Assembly (NCBI GenBank): GCA_021201755.1
Contig: JAJQEI010000037.1
Location: forward strand, 1 to 64,000
Source: Ruminococcus sp.
GTDB taxonomy: Bacteria > Bacillota > Clostridia > Oscillospirales > Ruminococcaceae
DNA length: 64,000 nucleotides
Direction: 5' to 3'
Both the position numbers and the translations under genes were made by a program. Positions 17,210 to 25,183 of this stretch are shown here, in pieces. The notes below the pieces were generated by a model that saw only the letters and a list, made by a program, of their open reading frames with translations, was not told the DNA's origin and ran no database searches. How positions within the stretch are numbered: position 1 is the first letter of the stretch; every line of letters starts with the position of its first letter.

Positions 17210-17624
17210 TTATACAGACGGATGCAGTTCTTCAAAAGCCGCTCTGATTTCTTCTGGGATATCCTCCGACTGTATTGTCTGTAGTCGCTCTTCGTTGCCA
17301 TCCAGAATCGCTTGCGTGTAGTACCAGCGTTTATATTTCAATAATGTCAGGACATGGTTCATGCGATCGATTTCTGCTTCCACTGTTTCAATTTGCTTTT
17401 CAAATAGTGCTTTTCGCTGTGGGTAGGTGTCACGTCCCAGTACACACCAGTCCGGATTTTTTTAAGCACGCTATGATGCGTAAAGCGTCAACTTCCGTGT
17501 CACTGAACTGTCTGACACCGGAAACACGCTTCATATGGGGGAATAGTCCCATTTTATCGTAATAGCGCAGCGTCGAAATGGGCAATCCAATCATCTCTGA
17601 AACTTGTCCAATGGTATATGTCAT
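17210..17624 (-). pseudogene. MerR-family regulator, disrupted by an internal deletion/frameshift
   Basis: The N-terminal half (start 17624, GGAGA site) is a clear MerR DNA-binding domain: TYTIGQVSEMIGLPISTLRYYDK, with MGLFPHMKRVSGVRQF as second part. After ALRIIACLKKSGL the frame ends near 17430. The C-terminal coiled coil and tail continue in another frame: DTYPQRKALFEKQIETVEAE, then LLKYKRWYYTQAILDG, ending at TAA 17210-17212. Family alignment from memory suggests about a dozen residues are missing around a poly-A run at 17460-17466. It resembles NmlR/AdhR-type regulators of aldehyde or quinone stress. The matching operator lies in the divergent promoter. Confidence 0.75.
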
Positions 17625-17666
17625 GATTATCGTCTCCTTGTTCACAAAAAATTTTCAAATTGGGTA

Positions 17667-17697
17667 TTGACCTAAAGTCGGGTTTAGGTGTTACAAT
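17667..17697 (+). promoter_or_regulatory. MerR-type promoter/operator of the decarboxylase-cupin operon
   Basis: TTGACC (17667-17672) and TACAAT (17692-17697) are separated by 19 bases, the long spacer typical of MerR-activated promoters. The spacer region contains the perfect dyad CCTAAA-N6-TTTAGG (17671-17688). The layout matches NmlR/AdhR-like sites. Confidence 0.88.
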
Positions 17698-17758
17698 CAG
17701 TATATCATGAAATATTTGAAGTGTCAAATCTTTTTGGCATTTCCGTGGGAGGTAAATT

Positions 17759-18514
17759 ATGGATAAAATTGTACAGACGGCAGGACGTGACACCTTGGGA
17801 GGATTTGCACTGGAATTTGCACATTTTAACGACGATGTGCTGTTTGGAGAAAATTGGAATAATTCGGATATTGACCATAAGACAAGGTGTATCATCACAG
17901 TAGTAGCGTTGATGTCCTCGGGGATTACCGATAATTCTCTCAAATTTCACCTGGAAAATGCAAAGAAAGCCGGAGTGACCAAAAAGGAAATTGCGGCGAT
18001 CATTACCCATGCAGCTTTTTATGTTGGCTGGCCGAAGGGTTGGGCAGTTTTTCATATGGCGAAAGAAATTTGGCGTGATGACGGTGCGGTAACCGACGCA
18101 AAATCTGCTCACGCTGCTGAAATGATATTTCCTATCGGTGCGCCAAATGATGCTTTTGCAAAATATTTTATTGGTCAGAGCTATCTAGCTTCGGTGTCTA
18201 CGTCGCAGGTTACTATTTTTAATGTAACCTTTGAGCCGGGTTGCCGCAATAACTGGCATATACACCATGGGGACAAGGGCGGCGGTCAAATTTTGATTTG
18301 CGTCGCCGGATGCGGTTATTATCAGGAGTGGGGAAAAGAGCCACAGGAAATGCATCCAGGTGACTGTATCAATATTCCGACTGGCGTAAAGCACTGGCAC
18401 GGTGCAGCACCAGACAGCTGGTTTTCACACTTGGCGATTGAAGTCTCCGGAGAAAACACTTCGAATGAATGGCTGGAGGCTGTAGACGATAGCCAATACA
18501 CAATTTTAAAATAA
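17759..18514 (+). CDS. carboxymuconolactone decarboxylase-like/cupin fusion protein
   Basis: A 251-residue two-domain protein. Residues 1-115 form an AhpD/CMD-like helical domain (LTVVALMSSG-like stretch ITVVALMSSGITDNSLKFHL, then EIAAIITHAAFYVGWPKGW). The Cys pair of AhpD is missing, so peroxidase activity is unlikely. Residues 140-245 form a cupin with metal ligands in NNWHIHHGDKGGGQ and PTGVKHWHGAAPDSWFSH. Such fusions are common beside MerR regulators in anaerobes and are linked, by context, to handling of quinones or reactive carbonyls. GGGAGG precedes the ATG. First gene of the MerR-controlled operon. Confidence 0.85.
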   Translation: MDKIVQTAGRDTLGGFALEFAHFNDDVLFGENWNNSDIDHKTRCIITVVALMSSGITDNSLKFHLENAKKAGVTKKEIAAIITHAAFYVGWPKGWAVFHMAKEIWRDDGAVTDAKSAHAAEMIFPIGAPNDAFAKYFIGQSYLASVSTSQVTIFNVTFEPGCRNNWHIHHGDKGGGQILICVAGCGYYQEWGKEPQEMHPGDCINIPTGVKHWHGAAPDSWFSHLAIEVSGENTSNEWLEAVDDSQYTILK

Positions 18515-18533
18515 AAAAAGCGAGGAAATTATC

Positions 18534-19508
18534 ATGGAAGAGAAATTATACTTAACGGAGGAATGGGACAAGGTTTTTCCGAAAAGTGAAAAAGTAAATC
18601 ACAGAAAAGTGACGTTCCATAATCGTTATGGGATTACGCTGGCGGCTGATCTTTACGAACCTAGGTGTGCGTGTAGAAAATTTCCAGCAATTGCAGTGTG
18701 CGGACCATTTGGTGCAGTAAAGGAACAGTCGTCTGGTCTTTATGCCCAGACGATGGCGGAGAGAGGATTCTTGACAATTGCTTTTGATCCCTCTTATACC
18801 GGAGAAAGCGGTGGTGAACCACGCTATATGGCTTCTCCAGACGTGAGCACAGAGGATTTTATGGCGGCAGTGGATTTTTTGTCCGTACAGGAAAATGCCG
18901 ATCTGAATCAAATTGGAATCATCGGTATTTGCGGTTGGGGTGGTATGGCACTGAATGCTGCAGCATTGGATACACGCATTAAAGTAACGATTGCCGTTAC
19001 TATGTACGACATGACACGTGTAAATGCCAATGGTTACTTTGATGCAGAGGATAGTGAAGCAGCCAGATATGAAAAGCGCAAGGCACTTTGTGCACAGCGT
19101 ACCATTGATTATAAAAACGGTAGTTATGCCTTGGGTGGCGGCGTAGTTGATCCATTACCGGAAGATGCACCTTTTTTTGTGAAGGATTATTATGATTACT
19201 ACAAAACAGCACGTGGCTACCATTCTCATTCTTTAAATTCCAACGATGGTTGGAATGTGACAGGATGCCAATCGTTTTTGAATATGCCGATGTTACAGTA
19301 TAGCCAGGAAATTCGAAACGCCGTCCTCTTGATTCATGGTGAAAAAGCCCATTCCTGTTATTTCAGCAAAGATGCATTTCAAAAGCTAATTGGAGACAAT
19401 AAGGAGCTTTTCTTGATTCCCGAAGCTGTACATACGGATTTATATGACAAGATGAATGTGATTCCGTTTGATAAAATAGAGGAATTTATGCGAAAAAATT
19501 TGAAATGA
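18534..19508 (+). CDS. alpha/beta hydrolase, dienelactone-hydrolase-like
   Basis: A 324-residue cytoplasmic alpha/beta hydrolase. The nucleophile elbow reads GIICGWGG-like (IIGICGWGGMALNAAA), placing a Cys where most hydrolases have Ser; this occurs in dienelactone hydrolases. The early motif FDPSYTGESGGEPRY forms the oxyanion region. The acid and His are probably in the HGEKAHSCYFS area and in PEAVHTDLYDK. It lies 19 bases after the decarboxylase-cupin gene with a GAGGAAATT site, under the same MerR promoter. Substrate unknown; perhaps a lactone or ester from quinone or aldehyde metabolism. Confidence 0.85.
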   Translation: MEEKLYLTEEWDKVFPKSEKVNHRKVTFHNRYGITLAADLYEPRCACRKFPAIAVCGPFGAVKEQSSGLYAQTMAERGFLTIAFDPSYTGESGGEPRYMASPDVSTEDFMAAVDFLSVQENADLNQIGIIGICGWGGMALNAAALDTRIKVTIAVTMYDMTRVNANGYFDAEDSEAARYEKRKALCAQRTIDYKNGSYALGGGVVDPLPEDAPFFVKDYYDYYKTARGYHSHSLNSNDGWNVTGCQSFLNMPMLQYSQEIRNAVLLIHGEKAHSCYFSKDAFQKLIGDNKELFLIPEAVHTDLYDKMNVIPFDKIEEFMRKNLK

Positions 19509-19564
19509 CAGAAGTGACATAGAAAAATATTGCGGATACAAAATGAAAGCGATTAAAAAATAGT

Positions 19565-19602
19565 GCCCTTCAGAAATAAAAGGCTCTGAAGGGTATTTTT
19601 TT
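19565..19602 (+). terminator. terminator of the MerR-controlled operon
   Basis: CCCTTCAGA pairs with TCTGAAGGG, followed by TATTTTTTT. Confidence 0.88.
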
Positions 19603-19637
19603 CGTTTGAAGAGGCAGACTTATCATTTATCTCTCCC

Positions 19638-19666
19638 TTGACAGAATGTTAAAATTGTGATACTAT
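19638..19666 (+). promoter_or_regulatory. sigma-A promoter of tyrA-prmA
   Basis: TTGACA at 19638-19643, 17-base spacer, TACTAT at 19661-19666. Confidence 0.78.
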
Positions 19667-19721
19667 AGAAATATGGGAAACATGAAATCATATCCTTAAA
19701 AATTGGAGGAAGCTTTATAAA

Positions 19722-20582
19722 ATGAAAATTCTTGTTGTGGGAATGGGACTGATTGGTGGTTCGATTTGTAAGGTGATCCGTGCAGTCTCGAATCATACAA
19801 TTTACGGCTGTGATACGCAGGAAACCGTCCTAAAACAAGCGCTTGCGGAGGGCGTGATTAATGGTATCGGCGAGATGACAGATGACAAATATGACATGAT
19901 TATTCTTTGCTTACACCAGCGTGTCGCCCTTTCTTTGCTCAAGGATGCGTTGCCCCAAATTTCTGCTGGTACGATTTTGGTAGATACTTGTGGACTGAAA
20001 GGCAGAATGGTGCGGGATTTGACTTATCGCTGTAAAAAGTTGGGAATTCACTATGTGGGGACGCATCCAATGGCGGGACGGGAACGCTCCGGCTATAATG
20101 CCAGTATAGCGAATTTATTTCAAAATGCCAACCTGATTGTTACGCCTGTAGACGGTACGAATGAGGATGCTTTGCATACAGTGAAAGACCTTGCAAAGCA
20201 AATGGGATTCGGCAATATTGTTACTGCAACGCCGATGTGGCACGATAACATGATTGCTTATACATCACAGCTGGCGCACGTCGTATCGAGTGCATACGTG
20301 AAGGATTTTTGCATGGAGGATGCGCTCTCCTTTTCCGGCGGCAGTTTTCAAGATATGACTCGTGTTGCAACTATGGATGAGACTATGTGGTCTGCACTGT
20401 TCTTAGACAATCGGGATAATTTGCTCTATCATTTGGATTTGTTGATTGAGAATCTGACCGATTATCGAGATGCATTGAAGCAGCGTGACGAGGAACGTTT
20501 GCAATATCTCATTGCGGAGGGGCGACAAATACAGGAGGAAAATATGAGAAAGCGAAGCGAAATGGAGGAATCCGGCACATGA
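19722..20582 (+). CDS. tyrA: prephenate dehydrogenase
   Basis: A 286-residue NAD(P)-dependent enzyme converting prephenate to 4-hydroxyphenylpyruvate in tyrosine synthesis. The Rossmann motif is VVGMGLIGGSICK at the N-terminus. The conserved prephenate-site block is THPMAGRERSGYNAS, and the helical dimerisation domain includes the MWSALFLDNRDNL stretch. There is no ACT domain, so feedback control would need another mechanism. GGAGGAAGC precedes the ATG. The TGA stop overlaps the prmA start (ATGA). Confidence 0.93.
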   Translation: MKILVVGMGLIGGSICKVIRAVSNHTIYGCDTQETVLKQALAEGVINGIGEMTDDKYDMIILCLHQRVALSLLKDALPQISAGTILVDTCGLKGRMVRDLTYRCKKLGIHYVGTHPMAGRERSGYNASIANLFQNANLIVTPVDGTNEDALHTVKDLAKQMGFGNIVTATPMWHDNMIAYTSQLAHVVSSAYVKDFCMEDALSFSGGSFQDMTRVATMDETMWSALFLDNRDNLLYHLDLLIENLTDYRDALKQRDEERLQYLIAEGRQIQEENMRKRSEMEESGT

Positions 20583-21577
20583 ATTGGACACAGGTAGATA
20601 TTTACACGACGACAGATGGAATCGACCCTTTGAGTATGAAACTGCAGGATTTGGGAATTCGTGGATGTTCGGTACAGGATGCAAATGATTTTCGGGATTT
20701 CTTAGAACAAAAAGATGGAAAATGGGATTATTTAGAAGACAGCTTGATGGAACTGGCGAATTGTGAGACCTGCGTTACAGCTTATCTCCCACAGAATGCC
20801 CAAGGGAGTGAAACGTTGGCTGCACTGCGAAATATGTTGGCGCAGTGGAAAGCGTCCGACACAGAGAGCCGCTACGGAAGATTAGAAATGTCCTGTTCCG
20901 GCATACGAGAAGAGGATTGGGCGAATAATTGGAAACAATACTTTAAACCATTTGCCGTAGGCGAAAAGCTGTATATTAAGCCGAGCTGGGAATCTGTGAC
21001 AGACCAAGCAAAAGGCAGAATTGTTTTGGAGATCGACCCTGCATCCAGCTTCGGTACAGGGCAACACCATACGACACGATTATGCTTGGAGTTATTGGAA
21101 CGCTCGGTGACGAGCGACACGAAGCTTTTGGATTTGGGTTGTGGCAGTGGCATCTTATTTATTGGCAGTATGCTATTGGGTGCGACGGATGTTTACGCCG
21201 TGGATATTGAAGAAAATGTTGTGCGGATTGCGGCGAAAAATGCAGAAAAGAATGCACTGTCTCCGACGCAATATCAAATTTCCTGTGGCGATATCATTAC
21301 GGATACTGCACTTGTGGAACGAATCGGAAGTGGCTATGACGTTGTCACTGCCAATATTGTTGCAGATGTGCTAAAAGCGATGGCACCGCTGTTTCCACAA
21401 TTTTTAAAGTTGGGTGGTACGCTGATTTTGTCAGGTATCATCTCAGAACGTGCGCAGGAGGTGATTGACACGGTGGTGCCTTATGGATTTACTGTGGCAG
21501 AGCAATTGGAAAAAGCGGATTGGACGGCAGTGAAATTGATTCGAAATGGCGAAAAGGATGAAGCAGACAAAGGTTAA
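20579..21577 (+). CDS. prmA: ribosomal protein L11 methyltransferase
   Basis: A 332-residue SAM-dependent methyltransferase that trimethylates ribosomal protein L11. The N-terminal domain recognises L11. The catalytic domain starts near 150 with ASSFGTGQHHTTRLCLELLE, then SAM motif I LLDLGCGSGILFIG, acidic motif VYAVDIEE, and motif IV VVTANIVADVLK. It is coupled to tyrA by a four-base overlap. Full length and intact. No clear terminator follows. Confidence 0.94.
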   Translation: MNWTQVDIYTTTDGIDPLSMKLQDLGIRGCSVQDANDFRDFLEQKDGKWDYLEDSLMELANCETCVTAYLPQNAQGSETLAALRNMLAQWKASDTESRYGRLEMSCSGIREEDWANNWKQYFKPFAVGEKLYIKPSWESVTDQAKGRIVLEIDPASSFGTGQHHTTRLCLELLERSVTSDTKLLDLGCGSGILFIGSMLLGATDVYAVDIEENVVRIAAKNAEKNALSPTQYQISCGDIITDTALVERIGSGYDVVTANIVADVLKAMAPLFPQFLKLGGTLILSGIISERAQEVIDTVVPYGFTVAEQLEKADWTAVKLIRNGEKDEADKG

Positions 21578-21622
21578 GGATCAATTTTTTTGTAGGATTT
21601 CACATCTTTTTTTGAAAAACTA

Positions 21623-21651
21623 TTGCACCACCCATAAAAATATGTTATAAT
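21623..21651 (+). promoter_or_regulatory. sigma-A promoter of the first YfhO gene
   Basis: TTGCAC at 21623-21628, 17-base spacer, TATAAT at 21646-21651. Confidence 0.8.
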
Positions 21652-21758
21652 AACTATGTTTGTGTTTTGTCGTCCAAGGGGAAAGACGAAAAGAATTTTT
21701 ATGACCCTGGATATCGGTACAATTGCCAATCGATGTCAAATTTTGAAGGAGGAATTTC

Positions 21759-24700
21759 ATGGCAACTACTAACACCGGAGCCTTGACCGCTGCTGCCGGA
21801 AAGCGACAGATCAGTTTGAAAGGATTTCTCACATTCCTGCGAGACTGGATCTGGCGCAATCGTGTTTATTTTGCAGCATTTGCGATCCCGGCTGCTCTAA
21901 CTTATCTGGCATACGCTCTGTTTGGACTCTATCCTTTTGGGGAAGAGTCGGTGCTGTGTCTGGACTTGAATGGTCAGTACGTCTATTATTTTGAAGCCCT
22001 GCGTGACGCATTTTGGGGTGATGGCAGTATTTTCTACAGCTGGTCACGAAATCTGTCCGGCGGATTTATGGGGGTTATTGGCTATTATTTGGCGAGTCCC
22101 TTTACGCTGATTGTATTATTGCTGCCAGAAAAGTTTATGCTGGGCAGTCTGCTGATTATGCAGCTGTGTAAGCTGGGTGCAGCCGGCGTGACGTTCAGCT
22201 ATTACTTACAAAAGAGCAAGAATGTGCAGCCACTGCATTCTCTCATTTTTTCCACGATGTATGCGATGATGGCATATGCTGTGATTCAGCTGATTGATCC
22301 GATGTGGTTAGATGGCTTGGTATTTTTGCCGTTAATTATGCTGGGCATTGAATACCTTGTAGATGATGGCAGACGGTTGAATCTCATTATTCCGCTGGCA
22401 CTAATGTGTGTGGCAAATTTCTATATCGGATACATGATTTGTATTTTTGTCGTACTTTATTTCCTGTTTTATCTGTTCTTTGGAACGGACAAGCGTGGCA
22501 GAAAAGCACCTGAAATCTGTAAAGTATTGGTACGTGCGCTCTATTCTGCTGTGATTGCACTGGCGTGTGCGGCGTTTATGTTGTTGCCGGTGTATAATGC
22601 TCTGAAACTCGGTAAATTTGACTTTTCCGATCCGGATTATCACTTTCGATTCCAATCGTTCCTCTTAAGTGAATCCTTGTTGACGGATACAGAAGCAAAT
22701 CCGATTTTGACACTGCTGCTGGATTTGGTAGATATGCTGCCACAGCTTTTGCCGGCACAGTATGATTCCGTCAATGTACAAGGAAAACCGGAAATATATT
22801 GCGGCTTGTTGACCGTAGCATTGCTGCCAATGTTCTACATGAACAAGAATATCAAAACACGCAAAAAAGTTGGCTATACTCTGTTAATCTTGGTTATGCT
22901 CGCTTGTATGATGATCGTGCCGGTAGATATGTGGTGGCACGGTGGACAGTCTCCGAACTGGCTGCCGTTCCGTTACTCGTTCTTGCTGTCGTTCCTCTTC
23001 TTATCGATGGCGGCATCGACCTTTACAAATCGAAGTGCAATCAAGGGTAAACATCTGATTGGCTCGGCGATTTGCATGGCATTGCTTGTGGCGATTGTTG
23101 CAGGTATGAAGTTCGAACAGATGGCATCTGGCGCACTTTGGGTATCTGCAGTACTTTTAGGAATTTATCTGATTGTACTTTACTTTATGTGCTGCAGCAA
23201 TGCGACCCGAAACAAGCGTGGTGCTAGTATATTCCTGACATCTGTATTGCTGGTGGCGACTGGCGGTGAAGCCGTGTATAATGCACTGGATTCGATGAAG
23301 GATATTGACGATGAGGTGACATATTCCACAAGAAAATCCTATCAGAATTATGTACAAAACGGTCGTGCTGCAGTGGATGCACTGGAGGAGTATGACGACA
23401 GTCTGTATCGTGCAGAAAAGACGTTTTTCCGCTGTGTCAACGACAATGCTGCTTTTGGATTGAATGGTATTTCTCATTCCAGTTCTGTCATGAATACCCG
23501 TATTATCAATTTTATCGAAACGATGGGTTATTGTATGCACAGCTACTACACACGTTACGACGGTACCACGCCGTTGGCGGATTCGTTGTTGGGCATCAAG
23601 TATGTGTTGGATCGTGGCGACAGCGGCGATTCCAAACGGCTGAATGATACTTATGAGCCGGTACTTTACTATGACTACACCAACGAGAATGGCACGGATA
23701 AGACGATTACGATTTATGAAAATACGAATGCACTTTCCATCGGCTATATGGTCGATGATGATGTCCTAAACATTGACCATCTTGGAAATGATAATCCATT
23801 TAACAGTCAGAACATTTTCCTGAGTACGATGGCAGGTCAGACAGAGTTCGACAGCAGCGGTAATTTCTCCACTTGGGATGAATACTACACTGCAATAGAA
23901 CTTGCGGAAGATCCGGTGCTTAGCGATTCTGTTACAACGGAACCTTATGGCGAACAGGTGAAATATGTGGCATCGGGCGATGACGACCCGACGGTAGATT
24001 TCCATATTGAAGTGACAGAAGAGATGGCTGGAAAGCCGATTTATATCTATTTCAAGACGGAATTCCAGAACAAGGTGAACCTCTATTTGAATACTTGGAC
24101 GACGGACGAGTGGGCAGAAGCAGAAGCGACTTGGAGCGAAGAAAATACTGGTACGTTTACATGGTCGGATATAGATGCATCGGCGTACGGTGGATTTGAT
24201 TCCCTAGGCGAATATTTTGAAGGGGACAATTACGTTATCCGAACACTTGGTACGTATGAAGCAGGTACAAAATTGACGCTGCGAATGACGGTTGCAGATG
24301 AATTTACGATTGTCAAGAATTTCTTGTTCTATTGTTTTGACTATGACCTGTTCCAGCAGGATATTGATATTCTGAAGGAGAATCAGTGGGATATTACAGA
24401 GTACAATGATCGCAAGATTGAAGGTACGATTACGGCGGAAGAAGGACAGATTATGATGACTTCAATTCCGTATGAACCGGGCTGGAGCATTGAAGTAGAC
24501 GGTGAGAAGGTAGATAATCTGGTCATCGAGGAAGAAGACGAGGACGGTGAAGTTTCTCTGTCCAATGACGATGGCGAGGTAGGACAAATTGTTGTAGTAG
24601 ATGCAATGATCGGCGTTCGCTTGACTGCCGGAACGCATACCGTAAAGATGACTTATACACCACCGGGATGGTGGGCAGGTATCGCATTGTTCTGCGGCGG

Positions 24701-24974
24701 TATCGTTGTAATGGTATTCATTTGGTTCAGCGACCGGAAACGTTATGCGTACATGATTGCTGAATTGGCACGGCAGAAGGAACAAGAGGAGAAGAATAAA
24801 CAAAAACGTGCAAAGCTCCGCTCCAATCAAAATCGTTCGAAGAACAATTCGACCAACGAAGAAGAAACGCTGTTAAGTAAGCTGGAATCGCTTTATGAAG
24901 AGGGATTGCTGACGGAGAAAGAATTTGAATCAAAGAAGCGTGCTTTGCAGAAACAAAAGTCACGAGAAAATTAA
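21759..24974 (+). CDS. YfhO-family membrane protein with C-terminal SHOCT domain
   Basis: A 1071-residue protein of the YfhO family, GT-C-like polytopic proteins implicated in glycosylation of lipoteichoic acid or other envelope polymers. About a dozen membrane segments lie in residues 35-500, starting with FAAFAIPAALTYLAYALFG and the acidic loop LDLNGQYVYYFEALRDA. A large extracytoplasmic beta-rich domain follows (about 510-960), then a final helix (WWAGIALFCGGIVVMVFIW). A Lys-rich tail carries a SHOCT motif (LESLYEEGLLTEKEFESKK). The TAA at 24972-24974 may not be the ancestral end: the same frame stays open for 47 more codons of Lys/Ser/Asp-rich tail to TAA 25116-25118. Confidence 0.88.
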   Translation: MATTNTGALTAAAGKRQISLKGFLTFLRDWIWRNRVYFAAFAIPAALTYLAYALFGLYPFGEESVLCLDLNGQYVYYFEALRDAFWGDGSIFYSWSRNLSGGFMGVIGYYLASPFTLIVLLLPEKFMLGSLLIMQLCKLGAAGVTFSYYLQKSKNVQPLHSLIFSTMYAMMAYAVIQLIDPMWLDGLVFLPLIMLGIEYLVDDGRRLNLIIPLALMCVANFYIGYMICIFVVLYFLFYLFFGTDKRGRKAPEICKVLVRALYSAVIALACAAFMLLPVYNALKLGKFDFSDPDYHFRFQSFLLSESLLTDTEANPILTLLLDLVDMLPQLLPAQYDSVNVQGKPEIYCGLLTVALLPMFYMNKNIKTRKKVGYTLLILVMLACMMIVPVDMWWHGGQSPNWLPFRYSFLLSFLFLSMAASTFTNRSAIKGKHLIGSAICMALLVAIVAGMKFEQMASGALWVSAVLLGIYLIVLYFMCCSNATRNKRGASIFLTSVLLVATGGEAVYNALDSMKDIDDEVTYSTRKSYQNYVQNGRAAVDALEEYDDSLYRAEKTFFRCVNDNAAFGLNGISHSSSVMNTRIINFIETMGYCMHSYYTRYDGTTPLADSLLGIKYVLDRGDSGDSKRLNDTYEPVLYYDYTNENGTDKTITIYENTNALSIGYMVDDDVLNIDHLGNDNPFNSQNIFLSTMAGQTEFDSSGNFSTWDEYYTAIELAEDPVLSDSVTTEPYGEQVKYVASGDDDPTVDFHIEVTEEMAGKPIYIYFKTEFQNKVNLYLNTWTTDEWAEAEATWSEENTGTFTWSDIDASAYGGFDSLGEYFEGDNYVIRTLGTYEAGTKLTLRMTVADEFTIVKNFLFYCFDYDLFQQDIDILKENQWDITEYNDRKIEGTITAEEGQIMMTSIPYEPGWSIEVDGEKVDNLVIEEEDEDGEVSLSNDDGEVGQIVVVDAMIGVRLTAGTHTVKMTYTPPGWWAGIALFCGGIVVMVFIWFSDRKRYAYMIAELARQKEQEEKNKQKRAKLRSNQNRSKNNSTNEEETLLSKLESLYEEGLLTEKEFESKKRALQKQKSREN

Positions 24975-25138
24975 CAGAAATCTGACGTGGATGAAGTATC
25001 GGAAACAGCATTAGAGGATAGTGTTTTGAAAAAGCAAAAACCTCGGCGAAAGAAGACACAATCAAACAACACAGAAGCGGCACCTCCAGAAGATGATTCT
25101 ACGTCTGATAAAAACTAATTAGAATTGTTCCTTAAAAG

Positions 25139-25183
25139 AGAAACGACATCGCATATAGTATGCGATGTCGTTTCTTATTTTTT
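25139..25183. terminator. strong terminator between YfhO and the TetM-like/NYN gene
   Basis: A 17-base perfect stem (AGAAACGACATCGCATA and its complement) with a TAG loop, followed by TATTTTTTTT. It overlaps the last codons of the reverse-strand NYN region. Confidence 0.92.
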
